From an uncultured Muribaculaceae bacterium (lineage in GTDB: Bacteria; Bacteroidota; Bacteroidia; Bacteroidales; Muribaculaceae), in the NCBI GenBank assembly GCA_948788915.1, contig CAQFOZ010000009.1, forward strand, positions 1 through 55,961: a stretch of 55,961 nt of DNA, given 5' to 3'. Under the pieces are notes generated by a model. The model saw only the letters and a program-made list of their open reading frames with translations, was not told the origin of the DNA and did not search any database. Both the position numbers and the translations under genes were made by a program. Numbering within the stretch: position 1 is the first letter of the stretch; the number at the start of each line of letters is the position of its first letter. Below, piece after piece: positions 33,786 to 43,523 of this stretch.

Positions 33786-35761
33786 ATCTGGGAATCATCC
33801 TCTATCACGAGGTTATCTATAATAAAATTCTGTCGTTCCATAGTGTTTTTGCCCATATAGAACTCCAATAATTTCTCAACACTGTCCTCTCTCTTCAATT
33901 TTACACGGTCAAGGCGCATGTCTGGACCTATAAACTCCGCAAATTCAGCGTCATTTATCTCTCCCAGACCTTTGAATCGCGTTATTTCTGCATTCTGTCC
34001 GAATTTTGCGATTGCGGCTTCGCGCTCTTCATCTGTGTAGCAATAATAAGTGTCCCTTTCCCCCTCCTGTTCCGTTTTTGATTTCTTCTTCTTATTTCTT
34101 CTTACAGAGTTTTTATCTCTTACACGGAATAAAGGAGTCTGAAGTATATACACATGACCTTTCTTTACAAGATCCGGAAAAAACATAAGAAAAAATGTAA
34201 TGATAAGCAAACGGATATGCATTCCGTCCACATCCGCATCTGTCGCGATTATAACTTTGTTATAACGCAAGCCCTCTATACCCTCTTCAATATTAAGAGC
34301 CGCCTGCAACAGATTGAACTCGTCATTCTTATATACCACTTCCTGGGTCATTCCATATGAATTCAAAGGTTTGCCTCTCAAAGAGAACACAGCCTGAGTT
34401 TCTGCATTACGCACTTTGGTAATCGTACCGGAAGCAGAATCTCCCTCTGTAATGAAAATTGCTGAGTCTTCACGACGATCCTCCTTCGACTTTGCCTTCA
34501 GCGAGTCGTTATAATGTATATGGCAATCGCGCAACTTGCGGTTATGCAGACTCACTTTCTTGGCTTTCTCCCTCGCCAATTTTGCGACTCCGGCCATTGC
34601 CTTGCGCTCCTTTTCGCTGGAAGCTATTTTTTTAAGCATAACTTCCGCCACATCCTGATTACGGTGCAGATAATCGTCAAGTTCTTTTTTTATGAAATCA
34701 CCTACAAACTTATTGACAGTAAGCGTACTGTTCGGAGCCACCTCCTTGCTTCCAAGCTTCGTCTTTGTCTGGCTTTCAAACACAGGCTCCTGTATCCTCA
34801 CAGCAACAGCAGCAACCAGGCCGTTGCGAATATCTGAATATTCATAACCTTTGCCCGAAAACTCTTTTATCGTGCGGCTGACATGTTCACGGAAAGCGGT
34901 AAGATGCGTTCCTCCCTGAGTGGTATGCTGACCGTTTACAAAAGAATAATATTCCTCCCCATATTGGTCAGTATGGGTGAGCACGACTTCTATGTCCTCG
35001 CCCTTAAGATGAATTATCGGATAAAGAGGTTCCGATGTCATGTTCTCACGCAACAGATCAAGCAATCCGTGACGCGATACGTATCTCTTTCCGTTATAGA
35101 AGATCTGCAGACCTGCGTTAAGATAAGTATAATTATTTATCATCGTCTCAACAAACTCCGGATTGAAACGATAATTGGTAAATAGTATTGGATCAGGAGA
35201 GAACTTAACCATTGTACCGTTAGGCTCATTTGTATCAATAGGATCCGAATGACTTACCAGATCTCCTTTCTCAAACTCTACGGTGACACACTTTCCGTCT
35301 CGCACAGAGCTTACCCGACAATAGGTGGACAGTGCGTTGACAGCCTTCAGTCCGACACCGTTAAGACCTACCGATTTCTTAAAATTTTTGTCATCGAATT
35401 TACCTCCGGTATTGATATCCGATGCAACTTCCTTTACTTTACCCAACGGGATTCCACGCCCATAATCCCTCACAGTAACCTCCCCCTCTTCTGTAAGAAA
35501 TATGTCTATGCGCTTGCCAGCACCCATGTTGAACTCGTCAATCGAGTTGTCCACAACCTCCTTGACAAGTACATAAATGCCATCATCCGAATGGCTTCCA
35601 TCCCCCAATTTACCGATATACATACCGGGGCGACGGCGAATATGCTCATTCCATTTTAAAGTCTGAATGGCATTGTCATCATAAGTTCCCGCATCAGAAG
35701 AAACAACCTCCGGAAGTCGGGGTTCTTCCTGCTCTGTAAAGTCCAGTATATCTTCGTTCAT
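33782..35761 (-). CDS. parE: DNA topoisomerase IV subunit B
   Basis: Starting at 35761 (MNEDILDFTEQE) the product has 659 residues with GHKL ATPase motifs (VDNSIDEFN, DYGRGIP, GLNGVGLKAVNALS), the TOPRIM motif EGDSASGTITK and DADVDGMHIR. EGDSASG and the neighbourhood with coaD and ctp point to ParE rather than GyrB. It is the ATPase subunit that decatenates chromosomes with ParC, which is not in the window. The frame start at 35788 adds nine residues without support. Confidence 0.88.
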   Translation of the reverse strand: MNEDILDFTEQEEPRLPEVVSSDAGTYDDNAIQTLKWNEHIRRRPGMYIGKLGDGSHSDDGIYVLVKEVVDNSIDEFNMGAGKRIDIFLTEEGEVTVRDYGRGIPLGKVKEVASDINTGGKFDDKNFKKSVGLNGVGLKAVNALSTYCRVSSVRDGKCVTVEFEKGDLVSHSDPIDTNEPNGTMVKFSPDPILFTNYRFNPEFVETMINNYTYLNAGLQIFYNGKRYVSRHGLLDLLRENMTSEPLYPIIHLKGEDIEVVLTHTDQYGEEYYSFVNGQHTTQGGTHLTAFREHVSRTIKEFSGKGYEYSDIRNGLVAAVAVRIQEPVFESQTKTKLGSKEVAPNSTLTVNKFVGDFIKKELDDYLHRNQDVAEVMLKKIASSEKERKAMAGVAKLAREKAKKVSLHNRKLRDCHIHYNDSLKAKSKEDRREDSAIFITEGDSASGTITKVRNAETQAVFSLRGKPLNSYGMTQEVVYKNDEFNLLQAALNIEEGIEGLRYNKVIIATDADVDGMHIRLLIITFFLMFFPDLVKKGHVYILQTPLFRVRDKNSVRRNKKKKSKTEQEGERDTYYCYTDEEREAAIAKFGQNAEITRFKGLGEINDAEFAEFIGPDMRLDRVKLKREDSVEKLLEFYMGKNTMERQNFIIDNLVIEDDSQI

Positions 35762-35793
35762 AATTACCCTGTTAAATGTATCACGCATTCATA

Positions 35794-35801
35794 CAAAATT
35801 A
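35794..35801 (-). promoter_or_regulatory. -7 box for the parE operon
   Basis: On the minus strand TAATTTTG fits the consensus and lies 32 nt upstream of the parE ATG. No -33 TTG seen. Confidence 0.4.
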
Positions 35802-35864
35802 ACAAAAAAATCCCTAACTTCCCCATTATTTTCAGAAACGGACGGCAAGTTTTTTCATTTACTA

Positions 35865-35896
35865 TTTGTTAATTCGTGTTTATATGCCTAAATTTG
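35865..35896 (+). promoter_or_regulatory. Promoter of purT
   Basis: TTTG at 35865-35868, 20-nt spacing and TAAATTTG at 35889-35896 form a full Bacteroidetes promoter, 47 nt before the ATG and divergent from parE. Confidence 0.7.
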
Positions 35897-35943
35897 TAAT
35901 AAAGAAAGAAAAACGAACACACCTAATATTCATTGAAAATTAA

Positions 35944-37128
35944 ATGGCAAAAATTGGTTCTGTAATGACTCCGGCCGGGCGCAAGGCCCTGTTGCTGGGA
36001 AGTGGAGAGTTGGGTAAAGAAGTAGCTATAGAACTCCAGCGCATGGGCGTTGAAGTCGTGGCTTGCGACAAATACGGGAACGCGCCTGCAATGCAGGTGG
36101 CTCACCGCAATCATGTATTCTCGATGCTTGACGCAGACACCCTTCGCAAAGTGATCGAAGAGGAAAAACCGGATCACATTATCCCTGAGATAGAAGCTAT
36201 CGCTACCCCGGAGCTTGTGAAGCTTGAAGAGGAAGGCTTTAACGTAACTCCCACCGCACGCGCCGCCCGGCTTACCATGAACCGCGAGGGAATCCGTAGA
36301 CTTGCCGCGGAGGAATTGGGAATCAAGACATCACCATACCGCTTTGCCTCGACGCGAGAGGAATTCGACCAGGCCATCAAGGAAATAGGCATACCATGTG
36401 TCGTAAAACCGGTAATGAGTTCATCTGGTCACGGTCAGTCCACTGTCAAGAATGAATCAGAAATCGATTCTGCATGGAAAGAAGCTCAGGAAGGAGGCCG
36501 GGCAGGAGCAGGGCGCGTAATCGTGGAAGGCTTCGTGAACTTCGATTACGAGATCACACTTTTAACCGTTCGCTCAGTATCCGGAACAACATATTGCGAA
36601 CCCATAGGCCACCATCAGGTAAACGGAGACTACAGGGAGTCTTGGCAACCACAGCCAATGTCCGCCAAAGCTATTGAATCCGCCCGCGACATAGCAAAGA
36701 AAGTTACTGACGCATTAGGAGGATACGGCATATTTGGTGTTGAATTGTTTATCAAAGGGGACGAGGTAATATTTAGCGAGGTTTCTCCACGCCCCCATGA
36801 CACAGGCATGGTTACAATGATCTCTCAGGATCTCAGCGAATTCGGTCTTCATGCCCGCGCACTGCTGGGGTTGCCGGTTCCTGGAATCAAATTCTACGGT
36901 CCCTCTGCATCCAAAGCAATAGTCGTAGAGGGTAACACCGACACAGTGGAATTTGACAACCTTGAAGAAGTTCTTGCAGAAGAGGGAGTGCAGATGCGAA
37001 TATTCGGCAAACCCGAAGTGCACGGACACCGTCGCATGGGTGTGATTCTGGCTACATCCGACACCGTGGAAAACGCGCTCGCAAAAGCTGAGAGAGCTTA
37101 TTCTAAACTCAAAATAAACATAAAATAA
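35944..37128 (+). CDS. purT: Formate-dependent phosphoribosylglycinamide formyltransferase
   Basis: The 394-residue ATP-grasp enzyme shows LLGSGELGKEVAIE at the N-terminus, VVKPVMSSSGHGQST, the EITLLTVR segment and EVSPRPHDTGMVTM, all diagnostic of PurT. It uses formate and ATP to make N-formyl-GAR in purine synthesis without folate. It is monocistronic with its own promoter. Confidence 0.97.
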   Translation: MAKIGSVMTPAGRKALLLGSGELGKEVAIELQRMGVEVVACDKYGNAPAMQVAHRNHVFSMLDADTLRKVIEEEKPDHIIPEIEAIATPELVKLEEEGFNVTPTARAARLTMNREGIRRLAAEELGIKTSPYRFASTREEFDQAIKEIGIPCVVKPVMSSSGHGQSTVKNESEIDSAWKEAQEGGRAGAGRVIVEGFVNFDYEITLLTVRSVSGTTYCEPIGHHQVNGDYRESWQPQPMSAKAIESARDIAKKVTDALGGYGIFGVELFIKGDEVIFSEVSPRPHDTGMVTMISQDLSEFGLHARALLGLPVPGIKFYGPSASKAIVVEGNTDTVEFDNLEEVLAEEGVQMRIFGKPEVHGHRRMGVILATSDTVENALAKAERAYSKLKINIK

Positions 37129-37140
37129 TTTACCCTTATA

Positions 37141-37169
37141 AGGGCTTCTTGCCTGTGGCAAGGAGCCCT
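37141..37169 (+). terminator. Hairpin after purT
   Basis: Stem AGGGCTTCTTGCC / GGCAAGGAGCCCT with one G-T pair and a 3-nt loop. The tail (GTAAAATTCTTG) is only weakly T-rich, so it may terminate partially. Confidence 0.55.
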
Positions 37170-37185
37170 GTAAAATTCTTGAAAC

Positions 37186-38868
37186 ATGAAAACTCTTACA
37201 TCATGTCTCGGGCTTAGCATGTTTTTGCCCGCTGTTGCATCTTTCGCTGCTTCGACAGAGCAAGCACAACGCCCCAACATTATCTTTTTCTTAGTTGACG
37301 ACTACGGATGGAGTGAGACATCTCTCCCATTCGGTTCGGGCACATGTGCCAACAACCGTAAATTCCACACTCCCAACATGGAGCGTCTTGCAAAACGCGG
37401 CACAATGTTCACAAACGCTTATGCATGCTCTGTATCCACGCCTACAAGAACAAGTCTTATGACCGGTATGAATGCGGCAAAGATGGGTATAACCAATTTC
37501 TGCTCACTGTTCAAAGACCGACCTTCAGACGCGATAGGCGGAGCTCCAGGTACAACCAACCCCAACGAGAGCGATATCTTCGCCAATGCTGAATGGAACC
37601 ACAATGCATTCACTCCTGTTCAGTTCAAAGGAGATTCTGCCGTTTACGGGTTGAATCACACAGTTTTCGCAACTCCTATGGTTGAATTGCTTCGTGACGC
37701 AGGGTATTATACAATCCATGTAGGCAAGGCCCACTGGTCTCCGGCCGGCACACCGGGCTCAAATCCTCTCAACATGGGCTTTATGGTTCAGGTTGCAGGA
37801 TCCGGAAACGGGCATCCCAAAAGCTATCAGCCCGAAGACTATTTCGGCAATATCCCGGGAGAAGGTGACTTCAGTTCAATACAGAACATGGCTCAATATT
37901 ATGACACGAAGATTCACCTGAACGAGGCGCTTACACTCGAAGCACTCAAGGCTCTTGAAACTCCCATTAAACGCCACGAGCCGTTCTATCTCTATATGTC
38001 CCACTATTCTGTCCACACTCCCATCCAGCGTGACAACAGATATATTCAGAAATACCTTGACATGGGTCTTGTGGAAAATGAAGCCAGATACGCTTCTATG
38101 GTAGAAAGCATGGACAAGAGTCTGGGCGACATTCTTGATTATGTAGACAGAAAAGGCATAGCCGACAATACCATAATCATATTTTATTCCGATAACGGTG
38201 GTCACTGTCTCGCCAAAGACAAAGGAGATATTCCTCACACCCAGAACCTGCCGCTGCGAGAAGGCAAAGGCTCCTGCTATGAAGGAGGTATCCGCGTGCC
38301 CATGATGGTAAGCTGGCCGGGGCAAGTAGCCCCTGACACAAGAATCAACACTCCGGTTATCAATGAAGATTTCTTCCCATCTATTCTTGAGATGGCCAAC
38401 GTATCTCCTTACGGAATAGCTCAGACTCTTGATGGTAAAAGTTTTGTAACCCTGGCAAAAAAAGGCTCTCAACTGGCTGCTCAGGCAAAGCGCGAAGGGA
38501 AAATCAAAACAATGGCTGATGCCAATGCATTTAAAGTCAGCTATGCGCAGACAGGAATTGATCCCGAACGCGAACTTATATTCCATTATCCCCACCAGTA
38601 TCGTGTAGAAGATCAAGACGATATCGATTTCCTTTCTGCCATACGCAAGGGTGACTGGAAGCTCGTTTACCGCATGCATACTGGAGACCTTGAGCTTTAC
38701 AATCTTCGCGACGACATAGGAGAACACAACAACGTTGCCAAATCCAATAAGAAACTTGTGAAATCGCTGGCTTCATCTCTTGGCAACAAGCTCCGCGAAT
38801 GGAATGCGTCGATGCCAACGGTACGTGCTACCGGCAAACCTGTTCCCTATCCGGATGAACTGAAATAA
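37186..38868 (+). CDS. Serine-type sulfatase (S1 family), paralogue B
   Basis: The 560-residue product has a signal peptide (about 22 residues), LVDDYGW with Asp38-Asp39, and active-site CSVSTPTRTSLMTG with Ser84 as the formylglycine precursor; FYSDNGGHC supplies the second metal site. It is a full-length paralogue of the sulfatase at 23332, differing most in residues just after the active site and near the C-terminal third, so the substrates may differ. It starts 17 nt past the purT hairpin and ends at a strong terminator. Confidence 0.93.
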   Translation: MKTLTSCLGLSMFLPAVASFAASTEQAQRPNIIFFLVDDYGWSETSLPFGSGTCANNRKFHTPNMERLAKRGTMFTNAYACSVSTPTRTSLMTGMNAAKMGITNFCSLFKDRPSDAIGGAPGTTNPNESDIFANAEWNHNAFTPVQFKGDSAVYGLNHTVFATPMVELLRDAGYYTIHVGKAHWSPAGTPGSNPLNMGFMVQVAGSGNGHPKSYQPEDYFGNIPGEGDFSSIQNMAQYYDTKIHLNEALTLEALKALETPIKRHEPFYLYMSHYSVHTPIQRDNRYIQKYLDMGLVENEARYASMVESMDKSLGDILDYVDRKGIADNTIIIFYSDNGGHCLAKDKGDIPHTQNLPLREGKGSCYEGGIRVPMMVSWPGQVAPDTRINTPVINEDFFPSILEMANVSPYGIAQTLDGKSFVTLAKKGSQLAAQAKREGKIKTMADANAFKVSYAQTGIDPERELIFHYPHQYRVEDQDDIDFLSAIRKGDWKLVYRMHTGDLELYNLRDDIGEHNNVAKSNKKLVKSLASSLGNKLREWNASMPTVRATGKPVPYPDELK

Positions 38869-38890
38869 GCTAAGATCCAATCTTATAAAC

Positions 38891-38922
38891 AAATACCCTC
38901 ACCAAGACCGGTGAGGGTATTT
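38891..38922 (+). terminator. Terminator after sulfatase B
   Basis: Stem AAATACCCTCACC / GGTGAGGGTATTT with a 6-nt loop, then TGTTATTATG. It lies between two convergent genes and may serve both. Confidence 0.85.
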
Positions 38923-38944
38923 GTTATTATGTTAAGAAAAAATT

Positions 38945-39520
38945 TTATTGAGGCAGTCTTTTGATTATATGTGCAGGGTTGCCGCCGACTACTGAATTGT
39001 CCGGAATACTTTTAGTGACTACGGAGCCGGCACCAATAACTACATTACTGCCGATTTCCACACCCGGAAGAATAGTGGCAGACCCTCCAATCCAGACATT
39101 GTCTCCGATAACAACCGGTTCCGCCCATTCAACACCTATATTACGGGTCTCGGCATCAAGCGGATGACAGGCTGTATAGATACTCACATTCGGGCCAATA
39201 AAACAATTGTTCCCGATACGTACTTCCGCTTCATCAAGAATTGTCAGATTAAAATTGGCAAAGAAATTCTCTCCTATAAATATGTTGTACCCATAGTCAC
39301 AACGGAATGGTTGGTTGAAATGATAATTTTTCCCATGACCGCCAAGAATACTGTCAAGCAAAACTTTCTGCTCTTCAATCATCGAAGGGCGTAAATCATT
39401 GAATTCCTTAATCTTGTCACGAGTAGACACAAGTCTTGAAATAAACCCGGGATGAGTCGCATCATACACCTCACCGTCTAACATCATTTTCCAGACTTCT
39501 TCAAATTCCTTCATGCTCAT
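38945..39520 (-). CDS. Sugar O-acetyltransferase (Maa/LacA-like, left-handed beta-helix)
   Basis: With the ATG at 39520, overlapping the DUF1846 stop (ATGA), the product has 191 residues. Hexapeptide repeats are evident (IFIGENFFANFNLTI, VRIGNNCFIGPNVSI, VVIGDNVWIGGSATI, VVIGAGSVVTKSI) and the catalytic His is in TACHPLDAETR. The N-terminal MxDGEVYDATHP-like sequence is the maltose-acetyltransferase cap. It acetylates sugars with acetyl-CoA; acceptor unknown. The longer frame from 39616 is rejected. Confidence 0.9.
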   Translation of the reverse strand: MSMKEFEEVWKMMLDGEVYDATHPGFISRLVSTRDKIKEFNDLRPSMIEEQKVLLDSILGGHGKNYHFNQPFRCDYGYNIFIGENFFANFNLTILDEAEVRIGNNCFIGPNVSIYTACHPLDAETRNIGVEWAEPVVIGDNVWIGGSATILPGVEIGSNVVIGAGSVVTKSIPDNSVVGGNPAHIIKRLPQ

Positions 39521-40980
39521 TTTTTTCTGATTGGATCGCACGTTAACCCGATACCCAGTTTCTTGAATATCTTGTGGTCTACCTCGCCAAGCATAACAGT
39601 AGAATGCATCTGGCAACCTTTAAGCTCTGGCAGTTTCTCCAGAGCCTTGCGGCAATTCTCATCGCGTGTACTGAGTACAGAAAGTGCGACAAGCACCTCA
39701 TCGGAGTGCAAACGCGGATTTCGCCCCATCAGATAATTGAGTTTGGTGTGCTGTATCGGTTCTATAAACTCCTGAGGAATCAGTTTCAGGTCATGGTCTA
39801 TGCCTGCAAGGAACTTGACGGCATTCAGCAACAATGCAGAACTCGGGCCAAGCAATTCACTGCTTTCTGCCGTGATTATAGTTCCATCCTCAAGTTCTAT
39901 CGCCGAACACGGGACCCCGCTTTTATCGGCACGTTCACGGGCTGCACCGACACAACGCCTGTACTCCAATCCTATATTGGCCTGCTTGAACAGCAATGAA
40001 ATCTTATTAATCTCCGATTCATTCCCCTCTCCACGAGCCATCTGGTTAAGGGCAGCAAAATAACGGCGTATAATCTCATTTTTAGAAGCATCGCAACATA
40101 CGGCATCGTCACTTATGCAGAAACCCACCATATTCACTCCCATATCTGTCGGAGACTTATACGGGTTCTCTCCGTATATCCCTTCAAACAGGGCATTCAA
40201 TACAGGAAAAATTTCTATATCGCGATTATAATTGATTGCTGTGCGTCCATATGCCTCCAAATGAAAAGGGTCAATCATGTTAACATCATTCAGATCTGCT
40301 GTAGCAGCCTCATATGCGATATTGACAGGATGTTTCAACGGAAGACTCCATACAGGGAATGTCTCGAATTTGGCATATCCCGCTTCTACACCACGTTTGT
40401 GCTCATTAAAAAGCTGACTCAGACATACAGCCATTTTACCGCTTCCCGGACCGGGAGCCGTGACAATTACCAAGGGACGCGAAGTGCGGATATAGTCGTT
40501 CCGCCCGAAGCCTTCGTCGGATGCAATAAGACCCACATTTGCCGGATAACCGTCGATAAGATAATGATAATAAACCGATATACCCATTCGCTCCAGACGC
40601 TTCCGGAAAGCATCTGCACTTATCTGCCCGTTATAATGGGTGACACACACAGAGCCTACGAGAAAACCTCGATTCTGAAATTCATCACGAAGACGGAGCA
40701 CATCCCGGTCATAAGTTATTCCAAGATCCGCGCGGACTTTATTTTTCTCGATATCGAAAGCAGAGATAACAATCACAATTTCGGCTTTATCCCTTATTTT
40801 CTGAAGCATTTTCAGCTTACTGTCGGGTTGAAAACCGGGCAACACCCGACTCGCATGATGATCGTCGAAAAGTTTGCCACCTAATTCAAGATAAAGTTTG
40901 TTGCCAAACTTTGAAATCCGTTCAAGAATATGTTCTGATTGGATTTTTAGATATTTTTCGTTGTCGAATCCGTAAGTCAT
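39517..40980 (-). CDS. DUF1846 family protein
   Basis: From the ATG at 40980 (MTYGFDNEKYLKIQSEHILERI) the product has 487 residues. Its start, LYLELGGKLFDDHHASRVLPGF and APGPGSGKMAVCLSQL (a loop resembling a P-loop) match the DUF1846 family. The function is not established. It is followed by an acetyltransferase gene with a 4-nt overlap, so the two products are translationally coupled. The longer frame start at 41088 is basic and Cys-rich and unlikely. Confidence 0.88.
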   Translation of the reverse strand: MTYGFDNEKYLKIQSEHILERISKFGNKLYLELGGKLFDDHHASRVLPGFQPDSKLKMLQKIRDKAEIVIVISAFDIEKNKVRADLGITYDRDVLRLRDEFQNRGFLVGSVCVTHYNGQISADAFRKRLERMGISVYYHYLIDGYPANVGLIASDEGFGRNDYIRTSRPLVIVTAPGPGSGKMAVCLSQLFNEHKRGVEAGYAKFETFPVWSLPLKHPVNIAYEAATADLNDVNMIDPFHLEAYGRTAINYNRDIEIFPVLNALFEGIYGENPYKSPTDMGVNMVGFCISDDAVCCDASKNEIIRRYFAALNQMARGEGNESEINKISLLFKQANIGLEYRRCVGAARERADKSGVPCSAIELEDGTIITAESSELLGPSSALLLNAVKFLAGIDHDLKLIPQEFIEPIQHTKLNYLMGRNPRLHSDEVLVALSVLSTRDENCRKALEKLPELKGCQMHSTVMLGEVDHKIFKKLGIGLTCDPIRKK

Positions 40981-41144
40981 AACGGGATACAAAAGTACAA
41001 AAAAATTCCTGCCCCGACAATCTTTCTCATCTTTTTTGCAATCCTTCGCGCGCCTATAACACCGACAATAATGAAACATAAAAATCAATACCGGTTGCCA
41101 TTAAGATGACACCGGTATTGTATGACAATATTTCTATAATTATA

Positions 41145-41807
41145 TCAATTATTTTTCCATAGATTAAAGCGTTCTCCCCTAAAATAAGCTCCGTTCAGAT
41201 TTCCCAATATATCAGTCCAAGTATACAATCTCTCCTCAGGCATGGAATACAGTTTACTTCCCTTCCGTTCAGAGTCAAGAGAAATACAATAGGGCAGAAA
41301 TCTTCCATAATACATACAGTCTACCTGCTTCTGCTCAGGTGTGCCAGGATTATACATGGCATACAAGTACACTATAGCATCGCCATATTTTTCAGGTTCT
41401 TGTTTATTCTCATCAATCTCGACATAATAAGACACATCCGGGTTATCTCCTAAACTCGGACATTCCTGAGCATAATGATCAAAACGGAACATCATTCCCA
41501 AACTTTTTCTGGGATCGGCATATTCCGCCTTTACATTCTCTGTGCCGGTCAATATACCTTCTTCATTAAGATCGAAAGCTTTTGTAGAATAATACCCGTT
41601 ACCAATATACTTTGCTTCAAACATTGTTCCGACAGGATAACTCTTGATTACATCTCCAGGACATAAAGCACCCGAAATTGTTTTGGAAAATTTGCATACG
41701 GTTCCCCCTCCGCCATACACACGCCTGTAACTGATCTCTCCTATTTTCTGAGCTACGGCCGGCGCAACAGCAAGCATACACAGAATAAAAAATAATACCT
41801 TCTTCAT
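41145..41807 (-). CDS. Secreted protein of unknown function
   Basis: From the ATG at 41807 (MKKVLFFILCMLAVAPAVAQ) the product has a signal peptide and about 200 mature residues rich in Tyr and Gly, with several Cys (TVCKFS, GALCPGD, ECPSLG, VDCMYYG, PYCISL) that could form disulfides. I recognise no family. It lies alone between the eno terminator and DUF1846. Confidence 0.6.
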   Translation of the reverse strand: MKKVLFFILCMLAVAPAVAQKIGEISYRRVYGGGGTVCKFSKTISGALCPGDVIKSYPVGTMFEAKYIGNGYYSTKAFDLNEEGILTGTENVKAEYADPRKSLGMMFRFDHYAQECPSLGDNPDVSYYVEIDENKQEPEKYGDAIVYLYAMYNPGTPEQKQVDCMYYGRFLPYCISLDSERKGSKLYSMPEERLYTWTDILGNLNGAYFRGERFNLWKNN

Positions 41808-41867
41808 ATGGTTACACATAAAATCTAATTAAGTCGACCAAAGGTAATACTTTTCACGTAAATAAAA

Positions 41868-41894
41868 AAGATGCGGACAGTCTATCCGCATCTT
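41868..41894 (-). terminator. Terminator of eno
   Basis: Stem AAGATGCGGA / TCCGCATCTT with a 7-nt loop; on the minus strand it is followed by TTTTTTATT, 34 nt after the eno stop. Confidence 0.9.
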
Positions 41895-41927
41895 CTTTAA
41901 TAAAACCAGTATTTAATCTTATTCTGG

Positions 41928-43214
41928 TTATTTCTTAGCAATTTTTTTGTAACCGTAAACTGCACGGCAGCCGAGTTCCTCCTCGATGCGGAGAAGCTGG
42001 TTGTATTTGGCCATACGGTCGGAACGGCTTGCAGAACCGGTCTTGATCTGACCTGCATTCATTGCCACAGCTATATCAGCAATTGTAGCGTCCTCTGTCT
42101 CACCGGAACGGTGTGAGATAACTGCTGTATAGTTGTTGCGCTGTGCCATCTGCACTGCACGAAGAGTCTCTGTAAGAGAACCGATCTGGTTAACTTTTAC
42201 AAGAATTGAGTTTGCACAACCTGATGCTATACCTTTCTCAAGATATTTTACGTTGGTTACAAACAGGTCATCGCCTACAAGCTGACAACGGTCCCCGATA
42301 AGGTCTGTAAGGATCTTCCAGCCTTCCCAGTCATTCTGATCCATACCGTCCTCGATAGAGTCGATAGGATACTTGTTAACCAATTCCTCAAGGAATTTAG
42401 CCTGCTCTTCGCTTGTACGCTTGGGAGCGTCAGGACCCTGTTTCCATGTATAATCATAAACGCCGTCATGATAGAACTCGGAAGAAGCACAGTCAAGACC
42501 GATTGTAACATCTTTTCCGGGCTCGTAACCGGCTTTCTTGATAGCCTCGATGATAACGTTGAGTGCATCCTCTGTTCCATCAAGATTAGGAGCGAAACCA
42601 CCCTCATCACCTACTGCTGTGGAAAGGCCACGGGCTTTAAGTACACTCTTGAGATTGTGGAACACCTCTGTGCCCATACGGATACCCTCTTTGAAGCAGC
42701 ATGCGCCTACAGGACGGATCATAAATTCCTGGAAACAGATCGGAGCGTCAGAGTGTGCGCCACCATTGATAATGTTCATCATTGGAACAGGAAGAACATA
42801 TGTATCTGTACCACCGATATAACGGTAAAGAGGCATGTCAAGATAGTTGGCAGCTGCTTTAGCCACTGCAAGAGAAACACCGAGAATAGCGTTTGCACCG
42901 AGTTTTGATTTAGTAGGTGTGCCGTCAAGATCAAGCATGATCTGGTCTACACCGATCTGGTCAAGCGCGCTGTGACCGCGAAGAGCGTCTGCGATAGGAC
43001 CGTTTACATTGGCAACAGCTTTCTGTACACCTTTACCCATATAACGGCTCTTGTCACCGTCGCGAAGCTCAAGAGCTTCGTTCTCGCCTGTTGAAGCTCC
43101 TGACGGAACTGCAGCACGACCCATTACTCCGCTTTCAAGGATAACATCTACTTCAACTGTAGGATTGCCGCGTGAATCAAGTATCTCGCGACCAATTACT
43201 TTTTCAATCTTCAT
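41928..43214 (-). CDS. eno: Enolase
   Basis: The 428-residue product contains REILDSRGNPTVEVDV, GASTGENEALELRD, metal-binding SIEDGMDQNDW and the catalytic-lysine segment ILVKVNQIGSLTET with SHRSGETED. It interconverts 2-phosphoglycerate and phosphoenolpyruvate. Length is normal and the gene is monocistronic. A MITE-like element is inserted about 20 bp upstream of its predicted -7 box. Confidence 0.98.
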   Translation of the reverse strand: MKIEKVIGREILDSRGNPTVEVDVILESGVMGRAAVPSGASTGENEALELRDGDKSRYMGKGVQKAVANVNGPIADALRGHSALDQIGVDQIMLDLDGTPTKSKLGANAILGVSLAVAKAAANYLDMPLYRYIGGTDTYVLPVPMMNIINGGAHSDAPICFQEFMIRPVGACCFKEGIRMGTEVFHNLKSVLKARGLSTAVGDEGGFAPNLDGTEDALNVIIEAIKKAGYEPGKDVTIGLDCASSEFYHDGVYDYTWKQGPDAPKRTSEEQAKFLEELVNKYPIDSIEDGMDQNDWEGWKILTDLIGDRCQLVGDDLFVTNVKYLEKGIASGCANSILVKVNQIGSLTETLRAVQMAQRNNYTAVISHRSGETEDATIADIAVAMNAGQIKTGSASRSDRMAKYNQLLRIEEELGCRAVYGYKKIAKK

Positions 43215-43311
43215 TTTTTATAAAAATTTATAATTGGGTTTATATAATATACTTATTAACAATTTAGATAAAAGCTGAAGCCTGTTGTGCATCACGCTAA
43301 TTATCCACTTG

Positions 43312-43319
43312 CAAATTTA
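43312..43319 (-). promoter_or_regulatory. -7 box of the eno promoter
   Basis: On the minus strand TAAATTTG matches the consensus, about 98 nt before the eno start. The expected -33 position falls at the junction of the MITE-like element (43340), and no TTG is seen there. Confidence 0.5.
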
Positions 43320-43339
43320 ATAATAATTTCTCTATCATA

Positions 43340-43523
43340 AGTAAGTGTTCAAATTTAATTTATACTTAATGCGAGTTTATTTTTGAGGCGATTACGATGC
43401 GGAGCGAAGGAGTATATATACATATATGACTGAACGACAATCCGTAAGAAGCCCAAAAGAAACCGCAGTAAGTATAAAAGATTATAAAAAACACTTATTA
43501 TCGTTTAAATTTGAATACTTACT
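43340..43523. mobile_element. MITE-like element, copy 2 (184 bp)
   Basis: The ends AGTAAGTGTTCAAATTTAA and TTAAATTTGAATACTTACT are inverted repeats with one mismatch, flanked by TA at 43338-43339 and 43524-43525. The interior matches copy 1 at 6200-6372 in blocks (TTATACTTAATGCGAG, CGATTACG, GACAATCCGTAAG, AAAAACACTT), with small insertions. No coding sequence. It sits between divergent eno and the helicase gene. Each end contains TAAATTTG reading outward. Confidence 0.8.

Noticed and set aside
37876..38727. 283-codon minus-strand ORF
   Set aside because: Antisense to sulfatase B with no family resemblance or start context.
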